Origin: Pseudoroseomonas cervicalis
Lineage (GTDB): Bacteria; Pseudomonadota; Alphaproteobacteria; Acetobacterales; Acetobacteraceae
DNA: 64,000 bases
Direction: 5' to 3'
NCBI RefSeq assembly: GCF_030818485.1
Contig: NZ_JAUTAJ010000004.1
Span: 3,195,501 to 3,259,500 of the forward strand
Position 1 is the first letter of the stretch. Every line of letters begins with the position of its first letter. This document shows positions 26,470 through 37,137 of this stretch, piece by piece. The notes beneath the pieces were generated by a model, which saw nothing but the letters and a program-made list of their open reading frames with translations, was not told where the DNA came from and ran no database searches. The position numbers were made by a program, and so were the translations under genes.

Positions 26470-26966
26470 AGTTACAGGAATTCGTCGCCGGCATGGCGCT
26501 GGAGGGCGGCGCGCTGCGCCTGCCCGCCCCGGCTTTCGACGCCTATTTCTCTCGGATTTTTCCCGAGGCGCTGCGCGCCGATCCGCCGCGCTACGCCTTC
26601 GCCGCCACCGCCCATGCGGCGCTGATGAGCCTGACCCGGCATCTGGTGCTGGAAGGCTTGGTGCTGCATGCCCCCGCGCCCGGCAGCGAGGCGCTGGCGG
26701 CGGCGCGCCGGGGCACCCGCGATACGCTGCTGCATCTCGCCCCCGGCGAGCCGGCGCCGGAGGGCCGCGTGCTGCGCGCCCTGCTGGCCGAGCAGGCGGC
26801 GCCGCTCGCCGACCCCGCCTGGCCGCCGCTCGACCGCCCGCCGCCCACCGATCCGCATGGCGTGGTGCTGGTGGCGCTGCTGCGCGGGGATGAGGCCGTG
26901 CCCGCCCCCTGGACCGGGGCGCAGCGGCACGACTTCCCCGGCTTCGCCCTGCTGGTGCGCGCATGA
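26466..26966 (+). CDS. Unknown protein in the KpsC/GT61 unit
   Basis: The 166-residue soluble protein is not recognised. It begins MKLQEFVAGMALEGGALRLP, has an aromatic segment (FDAYFSRIFPEALRADPPRY) and an Ala/Leu helical centre (HAALMSLTRHLVLEGL), and ends DFPGFALLVRA. There is no signal peptide or membrane helix. It overlaps both neighbours by four bases (ATGA at each end), so it is made with the SDR and the GT61 enzyme. A role in polysaccharide assembly is inferred only from this coupling. Confidence 0.7.
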   Translation: MKLQEFVAGMALEGGALRLPAPAFDAYFSRIFPEALRADPPRYAFAATAHAALMSLTRHLVLEGLVLHAPAPGSEALAAARRGTRDTLLHLAPGEPAPEGRVLRALLAEQAAPLADPAWPPLDRPPPTDPHGVVLVALLRGDEAVPAPWTGAQRHDFPGFALLVRA

Positions 26967-28108
26967 TGCTGCCCCCTGCCTGCGCCCTGGCCGGGCTGCA
27001 TGAATTGCCGCCGCTGGAGGATCTGCCGGCGCTGCTGGCGGCGCCGCGCGGCCGGCTGGACCTGGCGCCGCCGGTGGCGCCGCCCTGGCAGCCCTTCGCC
27101 ACCTTCCGCCAGGGCAGCGCCCCCATGGCGCTGGGCCGCATGCCGCAGCGCTTCGGCAATGCGCTGCGCCTCGGCGTCTATACCGATGCGGTGATCCTGG
27201 GCGGCGGCGCGGTGGTGGACAGCGCCGAGGGGCGCATGGTGGTGGAAAGCTTCGCCAGCGCCTCGGATTCCGGGCTGGCGGTGCCGCAGCGCCTGGAGGG
27301 CGCGCTGTCTCTGCTGAGCCTGCGGCTGGAAAACGGAAAGATCCATCCGCGCCGCCCCTGGCGCCGCCCGGCCCGCCGCATCGCCGGCCCGCTGCTGCAC
27401 CTGACCTACCGGCCCGACCTCAACTACACGCATTTCATGCTGGAGGTGCTGCCGCGCCTCCATCACTGGCTGCTCTTCCCCGAGCCGCGGCCGCGCCTGC
27501 TGGTCTCCGAACATGTGGCGGCGCGCCTGGCGCCGCTGCTGGCGCTGTATGGCGTGCGCCCGGACCAGCTGGTGCCGGTGGGCGGGCCCGGCGCGCCGCC
27601 GGTGGTGGCGGAGCGGCTCTATCTCGGCTCGGCGCCGCTGTGGAAGCATGAGGCGCCGCTGCAGGCGCTGCGCGGCGCGGCGGATCGTTTCCCGGACGGC
27701 AAGCGGCGCATCCGCATCCAGCGGCGCGACGCCAAGCTGTGGTTCCGCAACCTGCTGAACGAGGCAGAGGTGGCGGCGCTGCTGGACGGCCTCGGCTTCG
27801 AGAGCGTGGCGCTGGAGGATTTTTCCCTGTCCGAGCAGGTGGCGCTGTTCCGCAGCGCCGATTGCGTGGCGGGGGTCTATGGCGGCGGGCTGTTCAACAC
27901 GCTGTTCTGCCGCGCGGGCACGCGGGTGCTGAGCCTGACCTCGCCCGACTACCACCGCTTCGTGCTGGATTCCCTGCCGCCGCCTTTGGCGCTGCGCGGG
28001 GCGACGGTGGTGGGCGAATCCTTCACCATGAAGCTGGACACCAACAACAGCCCCTTCGTGGTGGATATGGAGGCGGTGCGCGCCGCCTGCGCCGCGCTGG
28101 CGCTGTAG
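26963..28108 (+). CDS. Glycosyltransferase family 61 protein
   Basis: The 381-residue protein fits GT61/DUF563 (PF04577): LTYRPDLNYTHFMLEVLPRLHHW, the arginine-rich RIRIQRRDAK, and ADCVAGVYGGGLFNTLFCRAG followed by the ordinary C-terminal strand. These enzymes add xylose, GlcNAc or related sugars to glycans and are common in bacterial polysaccharide clusters. It is the last gene of the KpsC-SDR-unknown-GT61 run and overlaps the previous gene by four bases. Confidence 0.88.
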   Translation: MMLPPACALAGLHELPPLEDLPALLAAPRGRLDLAPPVAPPWQPFATFRQGSAPMALGRMPQRFGNALRLGVYTDAVILGGGAVVDSAEGRMVVESFASASDSGLAVPQRLEGALSLLSLRLENGKIHPRRPWRRPARRIAGPLLHLTYRPDLNYTHFMLEVLPRLHHWLLFPEPRPRLLVSEHVAARLAPLLALYGVRPDQLVPVGGPGAPPVVAERLYLGSAPLWKHEAPLQALRGAADRFPDGKRRIRIQRRDAKLWFRNLLNEAEVAALLDGLGFESVALEDFSLSEQVALFRSADCVAGVYGGGLFNTLFCRAGTRVLSLTSPDYHRFVLDSLPPPLALRGATVVGESFTMKLDTNNSPFVVDMEAVRAACAALAL

Positions 28109-28147
28109 CGACGGCCGGGGCCGGCGGGGCCCGCCCCGGCCGGCCCG

Positions 28148-29329
28148 TCAGAGCAGCGTCTTCAGCACGGCATACAGCGCCGATTTGCGCTCAAAGCCGA
28201 TGCCCGGGCTGTCGGGCAGGCGGATGCGGCTGTCCTCGACCGGCGTGTCATCGGCGAAGCCGCCAAAGGGCGCGAAGACCTCCGGATAGCTCTCATTGCC
28301 GCCAAGGCCCAAGCCCACCGCGATGTTCAGTGCGAACTGATGCCCGCCATGCGGCACGCAGCGGCGCGGCGACCAGCCATGCTGGCCCAGCATCTCCAGC
28401 GTGCGCAGATACTCGACCAGGCCGTAGGAGAGGGCGGGATCGAATTGCAGGATGTCGCGATCCGGCCGCAGCCCGCCATGGCGGATCAGGTTGCGGGCAT
28501 CCTGCATCGAGAAGAGGTTCTCGCCGGTGGCGATGGGGCCCGCATAATGCTCGGCGAGCGTCGCATGGGTGGCGTAGTCCAGCGGGTCCAGCGGCTCCTC
28601 ATACCAGCGCAGCCGGTAGGGGGAGAGGGCGGCGCCATAGGCCAGCGCGGCATGCAGGCCGAAGCGGCCATTGACGTCGACGCAAAGCCGCGACCCGTCG
28701 CCGCCCAGCAGCTTCAGCACCGCCTCGATGCGCGCCACATCCTCCTTCAGCGCGTCCTTCAGCGGTGTGCCGGGGGCGCCGCCGATCTTCATCTTCACCA
28801 CCGAATAGCCCATGCCGAGATAGCGGCGCATCTCCTCGACCAGCCCCTCCACCCCCTTGCCGGGGTAGTAATAGCCGCCGGCGGCGTAGATCCAGGCGCT
28901 CTCATCCGCCTGGCCCTGGCGGTAGCGGGTGGCCAGCAGCTTCCACAGCGGCACGCCTTCCAGCTTCGCCGCCGCGTCCCACAGCGCCATGTCCAGCACG
29001 CCGACCGCGACCGAGCGCTCGCCATGCCCGCCGGGCTTCTCATTGCGCATCATCGCGGCCCAGGCGCCGGCCGGGTCGAGCGTGCCCTCGGTCGTGGAGA
29101 GCAGGGCCTCCGGCGCCTCCAGCAGGCGCGGGATGAAGCGTTCGCGCAGCAGGCCGGGCTGGGCGTAGCGGCCATTGGAGTTGAAGCCGAAGCCGGTGGC
29201 GCTGCGGCCCTGCCCATCCTCCACCGTGACGGCGACGATGCTCGCCGTCATCTTGGAGAAATCGATATAGGCGTTGGCGATGTCGCTGCTGATCGGCGCG
29301 ACGCCGTCGCGGATGGCGGTGATGCGCAT
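28148..29329 (-). CDS. D(-)-tartrate dehydratase, enolase superfamily
   Basis: The 393-residue protein closely resembles Bradyrhizobium TarD, which dehydrates D-tartrate to oxaloacetate. Shared blocks are NAYIDFSKMT, GFGFNSNGRYAQPGLLRERF and NEKPGGHGERSVAVG. Active-site positions are present: K179 and K181 in VVKMKIGG, metal ligands D218, E244 and E270, and the His in PHGGHQFAL. Related sugar-acid dehydratases are an alternative, but the N-terminal blocks favour tartrate. It stands alone, with no transporter or regulator next to it. Confidence 0.9.
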   Translation of the reverse strand: MRITAIRDGVAPISSDIANAYIDFSKMTASIVAVTVEDGQGRSATGFGFNSNGRYAQPGLLRERFIPRLLEAPEALLSTTEGTLDPAGAWAAMMRNEKPGGHGERSVAVGVLDMALWDAAAKLEGVPLWKLLATRYRQGQADESAWIYAAGGYYYPGKGVEGLVEEMRRYLGMGYSVVKMKIGGAPGTPLKDALKEDVARIEAVLKLLGGDGSRLCVDVNGRFGLHAALAYGAALSPYRLRWYEEPLDPLDYATHATLAEHYAGPIATGENLFSMQDARNLIRHGGLRPDRDILQFDPALSYGLVEYLRTLEMLGQHGWSPRRCVPHGGHQFALNIAVGLGLGGNESYPEVFAPFGGFADDTPVEDSRIRLPDSPGIGFERKSALYAVLKTLL

Positions 29330-29443
29330 CGGTCAGGCGGCGCGCAGCGGGATGGTGGTCGGCATGGGCGTGGGTTCCTCCGTCGGCTTGGCGCCACGAT
29401 AGCGCGCAAGCAGGGGAGGGGAAGTCCAGGGGGAAGACCCGGC

Positions 29444-29510
29444 TTGAGGGGGCTTTGCCCCCTCAAACTCCCCCCTTCCTGTCCCTTGGGCAGGGGACGG
29501 GGTCCCCTGC
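29444..29510. repeat. GC-hairpin repeat element (copy 3)
   Basis: Two perfect hairpins with 3-nt loops: TTGAGGGGGC with loop TTT (29444-29466) and GCAGGGGAC with loop GGG (29490-29510). Same architecture as the elements near 1.3, 9.8 and 49.8 kb. It lies just past the stop of the unknown gene at 29525 (minus strand), where it may terminate transcription. Confidence 0.65.
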
Positions 29511-29524
29511 ACCCGCCTTCTGTG

Positions 29525-30070
29525 TCAGCCCTCCGGATGCTCCGACAGCCGGGCGAAGGGGCCGTAGAGGTCGCAGAGATCCTCGGTGAGGCTCAGCTTG
29601 CGGTAGCGCAGCGGCGAATGCGGCTCGTTCGGCTGCACCGCCAGCAGCTGGCGGCCATTCTTGTCCAGGAAGAGGCGGTGCGCATAGGCCTCCCCCTTGT
29701 GGATGACATAGACATTGCGCGCCTCGGTCGCCGCCTGGCCGAGATCATCCAGCGCCCAGCGGCGCCAGGTGACGGCCCAGCCCTCCCGCGTGCGGCTGAG
29801 CAGGCGCGGATCGGTATCGGCATGGCGGGTGAAGAAATCCCGGTGCTGCTCGACCAGCGCAGCCAGATCGTCGCGCAGCCGCGCCTGGATCGGCGTCAGC
29901 AGCGGTGGCGGCGGCGGCACCAGATGCAGATCGTGCCCGCCATAGCCGGTGAAGCGGGCGCGGTTGAAATCGGCCAGCGCCGAGGGGGCGCGGCTGCCGC
30001 CCACGAGCTTCCCGCCCACCCCCGGCAGGTTGCTGCCCGGCGATGCGGAACTCCTCCAGGACTGGCTCAT
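29525..30070 (-). CDS. Hypothetical protein
   Basis: The 181-residue soluble protein is not recognised. It has a Gly/Ser/Arg-rich N-terminus, a Pro run (LVPPPPPLLTPIQARLRDDL) and a charged alpha/beta middle (NVYVIHKGEAYAHRLFLDKN) ending in LYGPFARLSEHPEG. The codon pattern is protein-like in this frame, more than in the overlapping ones. Neighbours are D-tartrate dehydratase and the copper operon, with no obvious functional link. Confidence 0.6.
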   Translation of the reverse strand: MSQSWRSSASPGSNLPGVGGKLVGGSRAPSALADFNRARFTGYGGHDLHLVPPPPPLLTPIQARLRDDLAALVEQHRDFFTRHADTDPRLLSRTREGWAVTWRRWALDDLGQAATEARNVYVIHKGEAYAHRLFLDKNGRQLLAVQPNEPHSPLRYRKLSLTEDLCDLYGPFARLSEHPEG

Positions 30071-30201
30071 GCTGCACCCCGCCTCTCTGCCACGGGGCCG
30101 CGCCCCGCCCATGCGCCTTTGTCGCAGGCGCGGGTGAAGAAAGGCTGAAGCGCGAGGGGGTGGCGGGCGCCGCCGGGCCCGCCGCCCCCCCCGGAAGACA
30201 A

Positions 30202-30408
30202 TCAGGCGGGCTCGACCGTGTAGCCTTCCCCGGTGATGGCGGCGGCGACGCGCTCGCGCGGCAGGCTTGTGGCGGCGCGCACCGTGCCGCTGGGCAGGTC
30301 GACCGACACCTCGGCCGCGGGGTCCTGGGCGCGGATCGCCTCGGTGACGGCGCGCACGCAATGGCCGCAATCCATGCCGCGCACAGTCAGGGTCAGGGTT
30401 TCGCTCAT
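30202..30408 (-). CDS. copZ: Copper chaperone CopZ-like heavy-metal-associated domain protein
   Basis: The 68-residue single HMA domain has the metal site GMDCGHC (C14, C17) and the ferredoxin-like pattern to the end (AAAITGEGYTVEPA). It should carry Cu(I) to the CopA ATPase. It is the third gene of the copA-cueR-copZ operon and its start overlaps the cueR stop by four bases. Confidence 0.9.
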   Translation of the reverse strand: MSETLTLTVRGMDCGHCVRAVTEAIRAQDPAAEVSVDLPSGTVRAATSLPRERVAAAITGEGYTVEPA

Positions 30409-30790
30409 GGCAGTTTCTCCAGCTCGTCAAGGATGGGGCAGTCGGGGCGGGCATCGCCCTGGCAATGCGCCGCCAGGTGGCGCAGCGAGCGGGCCATGGC
30501 CTGCATGGCCTCGGCCTTGGCTTCCAGCGCCGCGACATGGTCGAGGGCGATGCGCCGTACATCGGCGCTGGCGCGCTGCCGGTCGCGCCACAGCGCCAGC
30601 AGGCGGCGCACATCCTCCAGCGGGAAGGCCAGCGCGCGGGCATGGCGGATGAAGCGCAGCACCGCCAGATCGGCCTCGGCATAGTCGCGATAGCCATTGG
30701 ACAGGCGCAGCGGGGCCAGCAGCCCCTCCGCCTCGTAATGCCGGATCATCTTGGCCGAGAGGCCGGAGCGGCGCGCCGCCTCGCCGATAT

Positions 30791-30794
<4 letters not shown>
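30405..30794 (-). CDS. cueR: Copper-responsive MerR-family regulator CueR
   Basis: The 129-residue regulator has a MerR helix-turn-helix (MNIGEAARRSGLSAKMIRHYE, about 1-20) and a dimerisation helix. Its metal-binding loop ends with C111 and C119 (HCQGDARPDCP), the same spacing as C112/C120 in E. coli CueR, which marks Cu(I)/Ag(I) sensing. It lies inside the operon it should control: four-base overlaps with copA upstream and copZ downstream, and a CueR-type promoter before copA. Confidence 0.94.
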
Positions 30795-33148
<2,354 letters not shown>

Positions 33149-33155
33149 GCCTCCC

Positions 33156-33186
33156 CAGATGAGGCTTCCCATAATTGGAAGGTCAA
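33156..33186 (-). promoter_or_regulatory. CueR-type copper promoter of copA-cueR-copZ
   Basis: On the minus strand TTGACC (33186-33181) runs into ACCTTCC, seven bases, then GGAAGCC, an imperfect dyad of the CueR/MerR class. A 19-base spacer separates -35 from a weak -10-like CATCTG, the over-long spacing that MerR-family activators need. It closely matches the E. coli copA promoter layout (TTGACCTTCC...GGAAGG). Confidence 0.85.
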
Positions 33187-33252
33187 GGGGCGGGATCCGG
33201 CCATGCGGACAGGGCATTGAAGAAGCGCCGCGCAAGGCAAAGATCACGCCGC

Positions 33253-34335
33253 ATGCATCGCCCCGCCCTGCTCTGCGCCGCCCTGGCGCTGTCCGCCCCG
33301 GCCGCCCTGCCGGCCCTCGCCCAGAATGCCGCGCCGGCGCCCGGCCCGGGCCAGGCCGCCCCCTCCGCCTCCGCGCCGGGCCAGGCCGCCGAGGAGCACC
33401 GCATCCAGGTGGTCAACCGCACCGGCCAGGATGCGACGGCGCTGCACGCCGTGCGCAGCGGCCGCGCCGACTGGGGCAACAACACCCTGCCGCGGCCGAT
33501 GCCCACCGACAAATCCTTCACCCTGCGCAGCCGGGCCGAGGCCGGCTGCCGCTTCGACCTCCGCCTGGTGGTGGCGGATGGGCGGCAGGCGGTGCTGCGC
33601 AACCGTGACATCTGCGCGACGCCGCGGGTGGAGATCGGCGCCGGGGATCTGCGCGCCGCCCCCACCCGCCCGGCCGAGGGCACGCCCAATCCGCGCGCCC
33701 GCGCCGCGACGGGCACCGGCTTCGTGGTGGCGACCGACCGGGTGCTGACCAACCAGCATGTGGTGGCCGGCTGCAACCGCATCTTCATCCGCACCGCCGA
33801 TGGCCGCACCCTGCCCGCCGTGCCGCCGGCCCGGGTGGATGAGGCGCTGGACCTGGCGCTGCTGGCGGTGCCGGGCGATCCGGGCGAGATCCTGCCCTTC
33901 CGCGCCAGCCCCGAGCTGCGGCGCGGCGAGGGGGTGATCGCCTATGGCTTCCCGCTGGCCGGGCTGCTCTCCTCCGACCCCAAGCTGACGCGGGGCGAGG
34001 TGAACGGGCTGAACGGGCTGGGCAACAACCCGAACCACTACCAGATCAGCGCCGAGGTGCAGCCGGGCAATTCCGGCGGCCCGCTGCTGGACCTGCATGG
34101 CAATGTGGTGGGTGTGGTGGTGAGCAAGCTGCATGCGCAGAACATTGCCCGCCGCACCGGCGATATTCCGCAGAACGTCAATTTCGCGGTGAAGGGCGGC
34201 GACGCGCAGACCTTCCTGCGCCGCAGCGGCATCACCCCGCGCACCGAGCCCAGCAGCGGCACCGAGCAGAGCGCCGCCGATGTCGGCGAGGCCGCCAATC
34301 GCGGCACGGTTTTCATTCGCTGCGAGCGGCCCTGA
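33253..34335 (+). CDS. Secreted trypsin-like serine protease
   Basis: The 360-residue protein has a signal peptide (about 1-23, ending ALAQ), a Pro/Ala linker, a small N-terminal domain (about 48-125, RIQVVNRTGQDATALHAVR, with three Cys) and a trypsin_2 protease domain. The catalytic triad is complete: H169 (TNQHVVAGC), D200 (LDLALL) and S274 (PGNSGGPLL). There is no PDZ domain, so it is not a full DegP. Substrates are unknown; it probably acts in the periplasm. Divergent from the copper operon. Confidence 0.9.
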   Translation: MHRPALLCAALALSAPAALPALAQNAAPAPGPGQAAPSASAPGQAAEEHRIQVVNRTGQDATALHAVRSGRADWGNNTLPRPMPTDKSFTLRSRAEAGCRFDLRLVVADGRQAVLRNRDICATPRVEIGAGDLRAAPTRPAEGTPNPRARAATGTGFVVATDRVLTNQHVVAGCNRIFIRTADGRTLPAVPPARVDEALDLALLAVPGDPGEILPFRASPELRRGEGVIAYGFPLAGLLSSDPKLTRGEVNGLNGLGNNPNHYQISAEVQPGNSGGPLLDLHGNVVGVVVSKLHAQNIARRTGDIPQNVNFAVKGGDAQTFLRRSGITPRTEPSSGTEQSAADVGEAANRGTVFIRCERP

Positions 34336-34463
34336 GGCGGGGCGGCCGGCGGGCCTGACGGCCCGCCATGTGTTCGCTGCCAGTGCCGTGACCCTGGGTT
34401 GCGGATCGCCGAAGAACGGCGGCCAGCGCCGCTGCGCCAGCGGCGCAGCACACCGAAAAAAAA

Positions 34464-35339
34464 CTAGGCGCGGAAGGCGACCTGGCCGGTCTCGCGGATG
34501 TCGTAGCCGGAGAGCCGCTCCGCCCGGCGGGCGAATTCGGCGCCGCGGGCGAAGGCCAGCAGGGCCTGCAGCGCCGCGCTGAACCAGTCCTGCGCCCGGG
34601 CCACCAGGTCGAAGCGCTCGCGGATCAGCGGCAGGAAGTCGAGGCCGCGCGCCACCGCCTCGGCGCGGATGCCGAAGCCGCTTTCGGCGCGGCCCTCGGC
34701 CACGGCGGCGGCCACCTCATCCTCCGCCATGGCGGGCTGCGGCAGGAAGCGCAGCGCCTCCAGCCGGATGCCGGATTCGGCCAGCAGGTGCAGCAGCAGC
34801 AGATGGCTGCCGGCGCGGGACTGGCGGCCGATGATGCGCACCCCCTCCTGCGCCAGATCGGCGAGGCCGGCGATGCGGCGCGGATTGCCGGGCGGCAGGA
34901 TCAGCCCCTGCTCGCGCCAGGCCCAGACCAGCCCGACCGCCTGGGCGCCCGGCAGCAGGTCGCGCACCGTCGCCTCGTTGAAGGCGCCGCCATCCGGGTC
35001 GGGCAGATGCGTCGCCGCCGCCAGGGCGCGGCCGGCGGAAAGCGCCTCCAGCCCCGCCAGGCTGCCGCCGGCGGCAATCGCCAGGCCGCAGCCGGATTGC
35101 CGCACCGCCCAGTCCAGCAGCGGGTCATGGCTGCCGGCCAGGATCGGTGGCGGCTCCAGCCGCGCCGCCTCCGGCCCGGCCTCGCGCGCCATCCAGCGCA
35201 GCAGCAAAGCGCGCGGGAAGATCCATTTGCCGGCCAGGAACACCGCGGGCAGGCGCTGCTGCCGCGCCAGGTCGTAGAGCGCGCGTTCGGACAGGCGCAG
35301 CAGAACAGCGGCCTCCTTCAGCGTCAGGAAATCCGGCAT
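34464..35339 (-). CDS. Helix-turn-helix regulator with periplasmic-binding-protein-like domain
   Basis: The 291-residue protein has an excisionase/MerR-like helix-turn-helix (about 5-50, LTLKEAAVLLRLSERALYDL) fused to a substrate-binding-like domain (PBP_like, PF12727: about 70-285, including DPLLDWAVRQSGCGLAIA and GGAFNEATVRDLLPG). Such one-component regulators occur with molybdate or tungstate genes and sense the anion or cofactor. It is divergent from tupA, which it probably controls. Start MPDFLTLKEA was chosen at the domain edge. Confidence 0.85.
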   Translation of the reverse strand: MPDFLTLKEAAVLLRLSERALYDLARQQRLPAVFLAGKWIFPRALLLRWMAREAGPEAARLEPPPILAGSHDPLLDWAVRQSGCGLAIAAGGSLAGLEALSAGRALAAATHLPDPDGGAFNEATVRDLLPGAQAVGLVWAWREQGLILPPGNPRRIAGLADLAQEGVRIIGRQSRAGSHLLLLHLLAESGIRLEALRFLPQPAMAEDEVAAAVAEGRAESGFGIRAEAVARGLDFLPLIRERFDLVARAQDWFSAALQALLAFARGAEFARRAERLSGYDIRETGQVAFRA

Positions 35340-35386
35340 CAGGCGGCAGATTCCGGCAGATGGTTCATGGTGCTTGCGTTCCTCCG

Positions 35387-35445
35387 GGCTCCGGCGCGGC
35401 GTTTGCCGTGGCACTTTGGCGCCTCATAGAAAAAAAGCCGGAGCC
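35387..35445. promoter_or_regulatory. Inverted repeat in the tupA upstream region
   Basis: GGCTCCGGC (35387-35395) and its perfect complement GCCGGAGCC (35437-35445) flank 41 bases that contain an A7 tract and a promoter-like TTGCCG-N16-CATAGA. The right arm includes GGAG, the likely ribosome site of tupA. It may be a pair of operator half-sites or, if transcribed in full, an RNA stem hiding the ribosome site. Confidence 0.35.
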
Positions 35446-35456
35446 GAGCCAGAGCC

Positions 35457-36287
35457 ATGCGCCGCCGCACCCTGTTCGCTGCCCTGCCGATCCTGCTCGG
35501 CCTGTTCGCTGGCCCGCCGGTGGCGGCGCAGACTCGCAGCATCACCGTCGCCTCCACCACCTCCACCGAGCAGTCGGGGCTGTTCGGGCATATCCTGCCG
35601 CTGTTCACGCAGAAGACCGGCATCGCCGTGCGGGTGGTGGCGCTGGGCACCGGCCAGGCGCTGGATGTGGGCCGGCGCGGCGATGCCGATGTGGTCTTCG
35701 TGCATGACCGCGCGGCCGAGCAGACATTCCTGTCGGAAGGCTTCGCCACGCGGCGCTTTCCGGTGATGTACAATGATTTCGTGCTGGTCGGGCCGCGGGC
35801 CGACCCGGCCGGGCTGCGCGGCCGCGGCGCCGACATCACCGCGGCGCTGCAGGCCATCGCCGCGCGCGGCGCGCCCTTCATCAGCCGGGGCGACCGCTCC
35901 GGCACCCATGCGGCGGAGCTGCGGCTGTGGCAGCAGGCAGGAATCACCCCCGCCGGCCAGGGCTGGTACAAGGAGATCGGCCAGGGCATGGGGCCGGCGC
36001 TGAACACCGCCGCCGCCTCGGACGCCTATCTGCTGGCCGATCGCGGCACCTGGATCAGCTTCCGCAACCGCCAGTCGCTCGCCATCCTGACCGAGGGCGA
36101 CCGCCGCCTGTTCAACCAGTATGGCGTGATGCTGGTGAACCCGGCCCGCCATGCGCAGGTGAAGCAGGCCGAGGGCCAGGCCTTCATCGACTGGCTGGTC
36201 TCGCCCGAGGGGCAGCGCGCCATCGCCGATTACCGGATCGACGGCCAGCAGCTGTTCTTCCCCAATGCCAATGACCCGAATGGCTGA
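35457..36287 (+). CDS. Tungstate ABC transporter substrate-binding protein TupA-like
   Basis: The 276-residue periplasmic protein has a signal peptide (about 1-24, ending VAAQ) and the anion-binding blocks of TupA: ASTTSTEQSGLF, ALGTGQALDVGRRGDADVVF, SRGDRSGTHAAE and the C-terminal WLVSPEGQRAIADYRI. TupA binds tungstate, and some members molybdate. The permease and ATPase genes that normally follow (tupB, tupC) are absent; instead a small membrane protein and mobA/fdhD come next on the other strand. Transport must use partners encoded elsewhere. Confidence 0.88.
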   Translation: MRRRTLFAALPILLGLFAGPPVAAQTRSITVASTTSTEQSGLFGHILPLFTQKTGIAVRVVALGTGQALDVGRRGDADVVFVHDRAAEQTFLSEGFATRRFPVMYNDFVLVGPRADPAGLRGRGADITAALQAIAARGAPFISRGDRSGTHAAELRLWQQAGITPAGQGWYKEIGQGMGPALNTAAASDAYLLADRGTWISFRNRQSLAILTEGDRRLFNQYGVMLVNPARHAQVKQAEGQAFIDWLVSPEGQRAIADYRIDGQQLFFPNANDPNG

Positions 36288-36344
36288 GGCGGGGGAGGCC
36301 GGGCCACCGGCCGCGCGCGACGCGGCGGCCAGTGGGCGCGCGGC

Positions 36345-36470
36345 CTAGAGGCGGACGCCGCGGGTCTGGAAGGCGGTCTCGGCTTCCTTCTGGACTTCCA
36401 TGTCCAGCACGAAGGAGGCCGCGACGGCCAGGATGATGGCGGCGGCGACGCCGGTCAGAAAGGCCTTCAT
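36345..36470 (-). CDS. Small single-pass membrane protein (41 residues)
   Basis: The ATG at 36470 follows a GGGAG ribosome site. The product starts MKAFLTGVAAAIILAVAASF, one membrane helix (about 4-22), followed by a charged segment (DMEVQKEAETAFQTRGVRL). I recall short alphaproteobacterial proteins of this shape, but know no function. It lies between tupA (convergent) and mobA (same strand, 31 bases upstream), so it may be transcribed with fdhD and mobA. Confidence 0.65.
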   Translation of the reverse strand: MKAFLTGVAAAIILAVAASFVLDMEVQKEAETAFQTRGVRL

Positions 36471-36501
36471 GCGTGGCGCTCCCGTCGTGGAATGGCTTTC
36501 C

Positions 36502-37137
36502 TCAAGCTATGGGCGGCGGCGCGGCGGCGTGCAAGAGGAACTGGGCTTCGGCCAGCTCCTCCGGCGTGTTGGCGTTGAAGAAGGGGTCGATGGGGCGGTC
36601 CGGCCATTCCGCCGTGGCGCAGCCGAAGCGGGCGGTCCAGCGGTCGATCTTGCGCTCGCCGCCGAGCAGCGCCGCGCGCAGCTCGTGCCGCAGCGCCACC
36701 GGCCAGAGGCCGATCGGCGGATGCGTCCAGCCGCCCGAGCCGGCGCAGGCCATCGGCACCCCCGCCGCCTGGCGCGCCGCCAGCAGCCGCGCCACCAGAT
36801 CGGCCGGGATGAAAGGGGAATCGCCGGGCACCGAGACCATGTCGGGCAGCTCCGGCCGGTGCTCCGCCGCCCAGTCCAGCCCGGCCAGGATGCCGGCCAG
36901 CGGCCCGGGATGGTCCGGCACGCCATCGGGCAGCACCGGCAGGCCCCAGGCGGCGAAGCGGGCGGCGTCGCCATTGGCGTTCAGCGCCAGGGTCGCGACC
37001 TGCGGGCGCAGCCGGTCCAGCACATGGTCCAGCATCGGCCGGCCGGCGAGGGCGCGCAGCGGCTTGTCGCCACCGCCCATGCGGCGCGCCAGCCCGCCGG
37101 CCAGCACCAGCCCCAGGATTTTTCCCTCAGCTGGCAT
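36502..37137 (-). CDS. mobA: Molybdenum cofactor guanylyltransferase
   Basis: MobA links GMP to molybdopterin to form the guanine dinucleotide cofactor used by DMSO-reductase-family enzymes such as formate dehydrogenase. The 211-residue protein carries the nucleotidyltransferase motif [16 protein letters not shown] (about 12-27), the [13 protein letters not shown] segment and [10 protein letters not shown] with the metal-binding Asp. Start [11 protein letters not shown] overlaps the fdhD stop by 11 bases, so the two are co-translated. Confidence 0.93.
   Translation of the reverse strand: MPAEGKILGLVLAGGLARRMGGGDKPLRALAGRPMLDHVLDRLRPQVATLALNANGDAARFAAWGLPVLPDGVPDHPGPLAGILAGLDWAAEHRPELPDMVSVPGDSPFIPADLVARLLAARQAAGVPMACAGSGGWTHPPIGLWPVALRHELRAALLGGERKIDRWTARFGCATAEWPDRPIDPFFNANTPEELAEAQFLLHAAAPPPIA

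Noticed and set aside
34426-34446. Hairpin GCGCCGCT with loop GCGCC near a T-run, as terminator of the HTH-PBP gene
   Set aside because: On the minus strand the T-run comes before the stem rather than after it, so it does not have terminator order.
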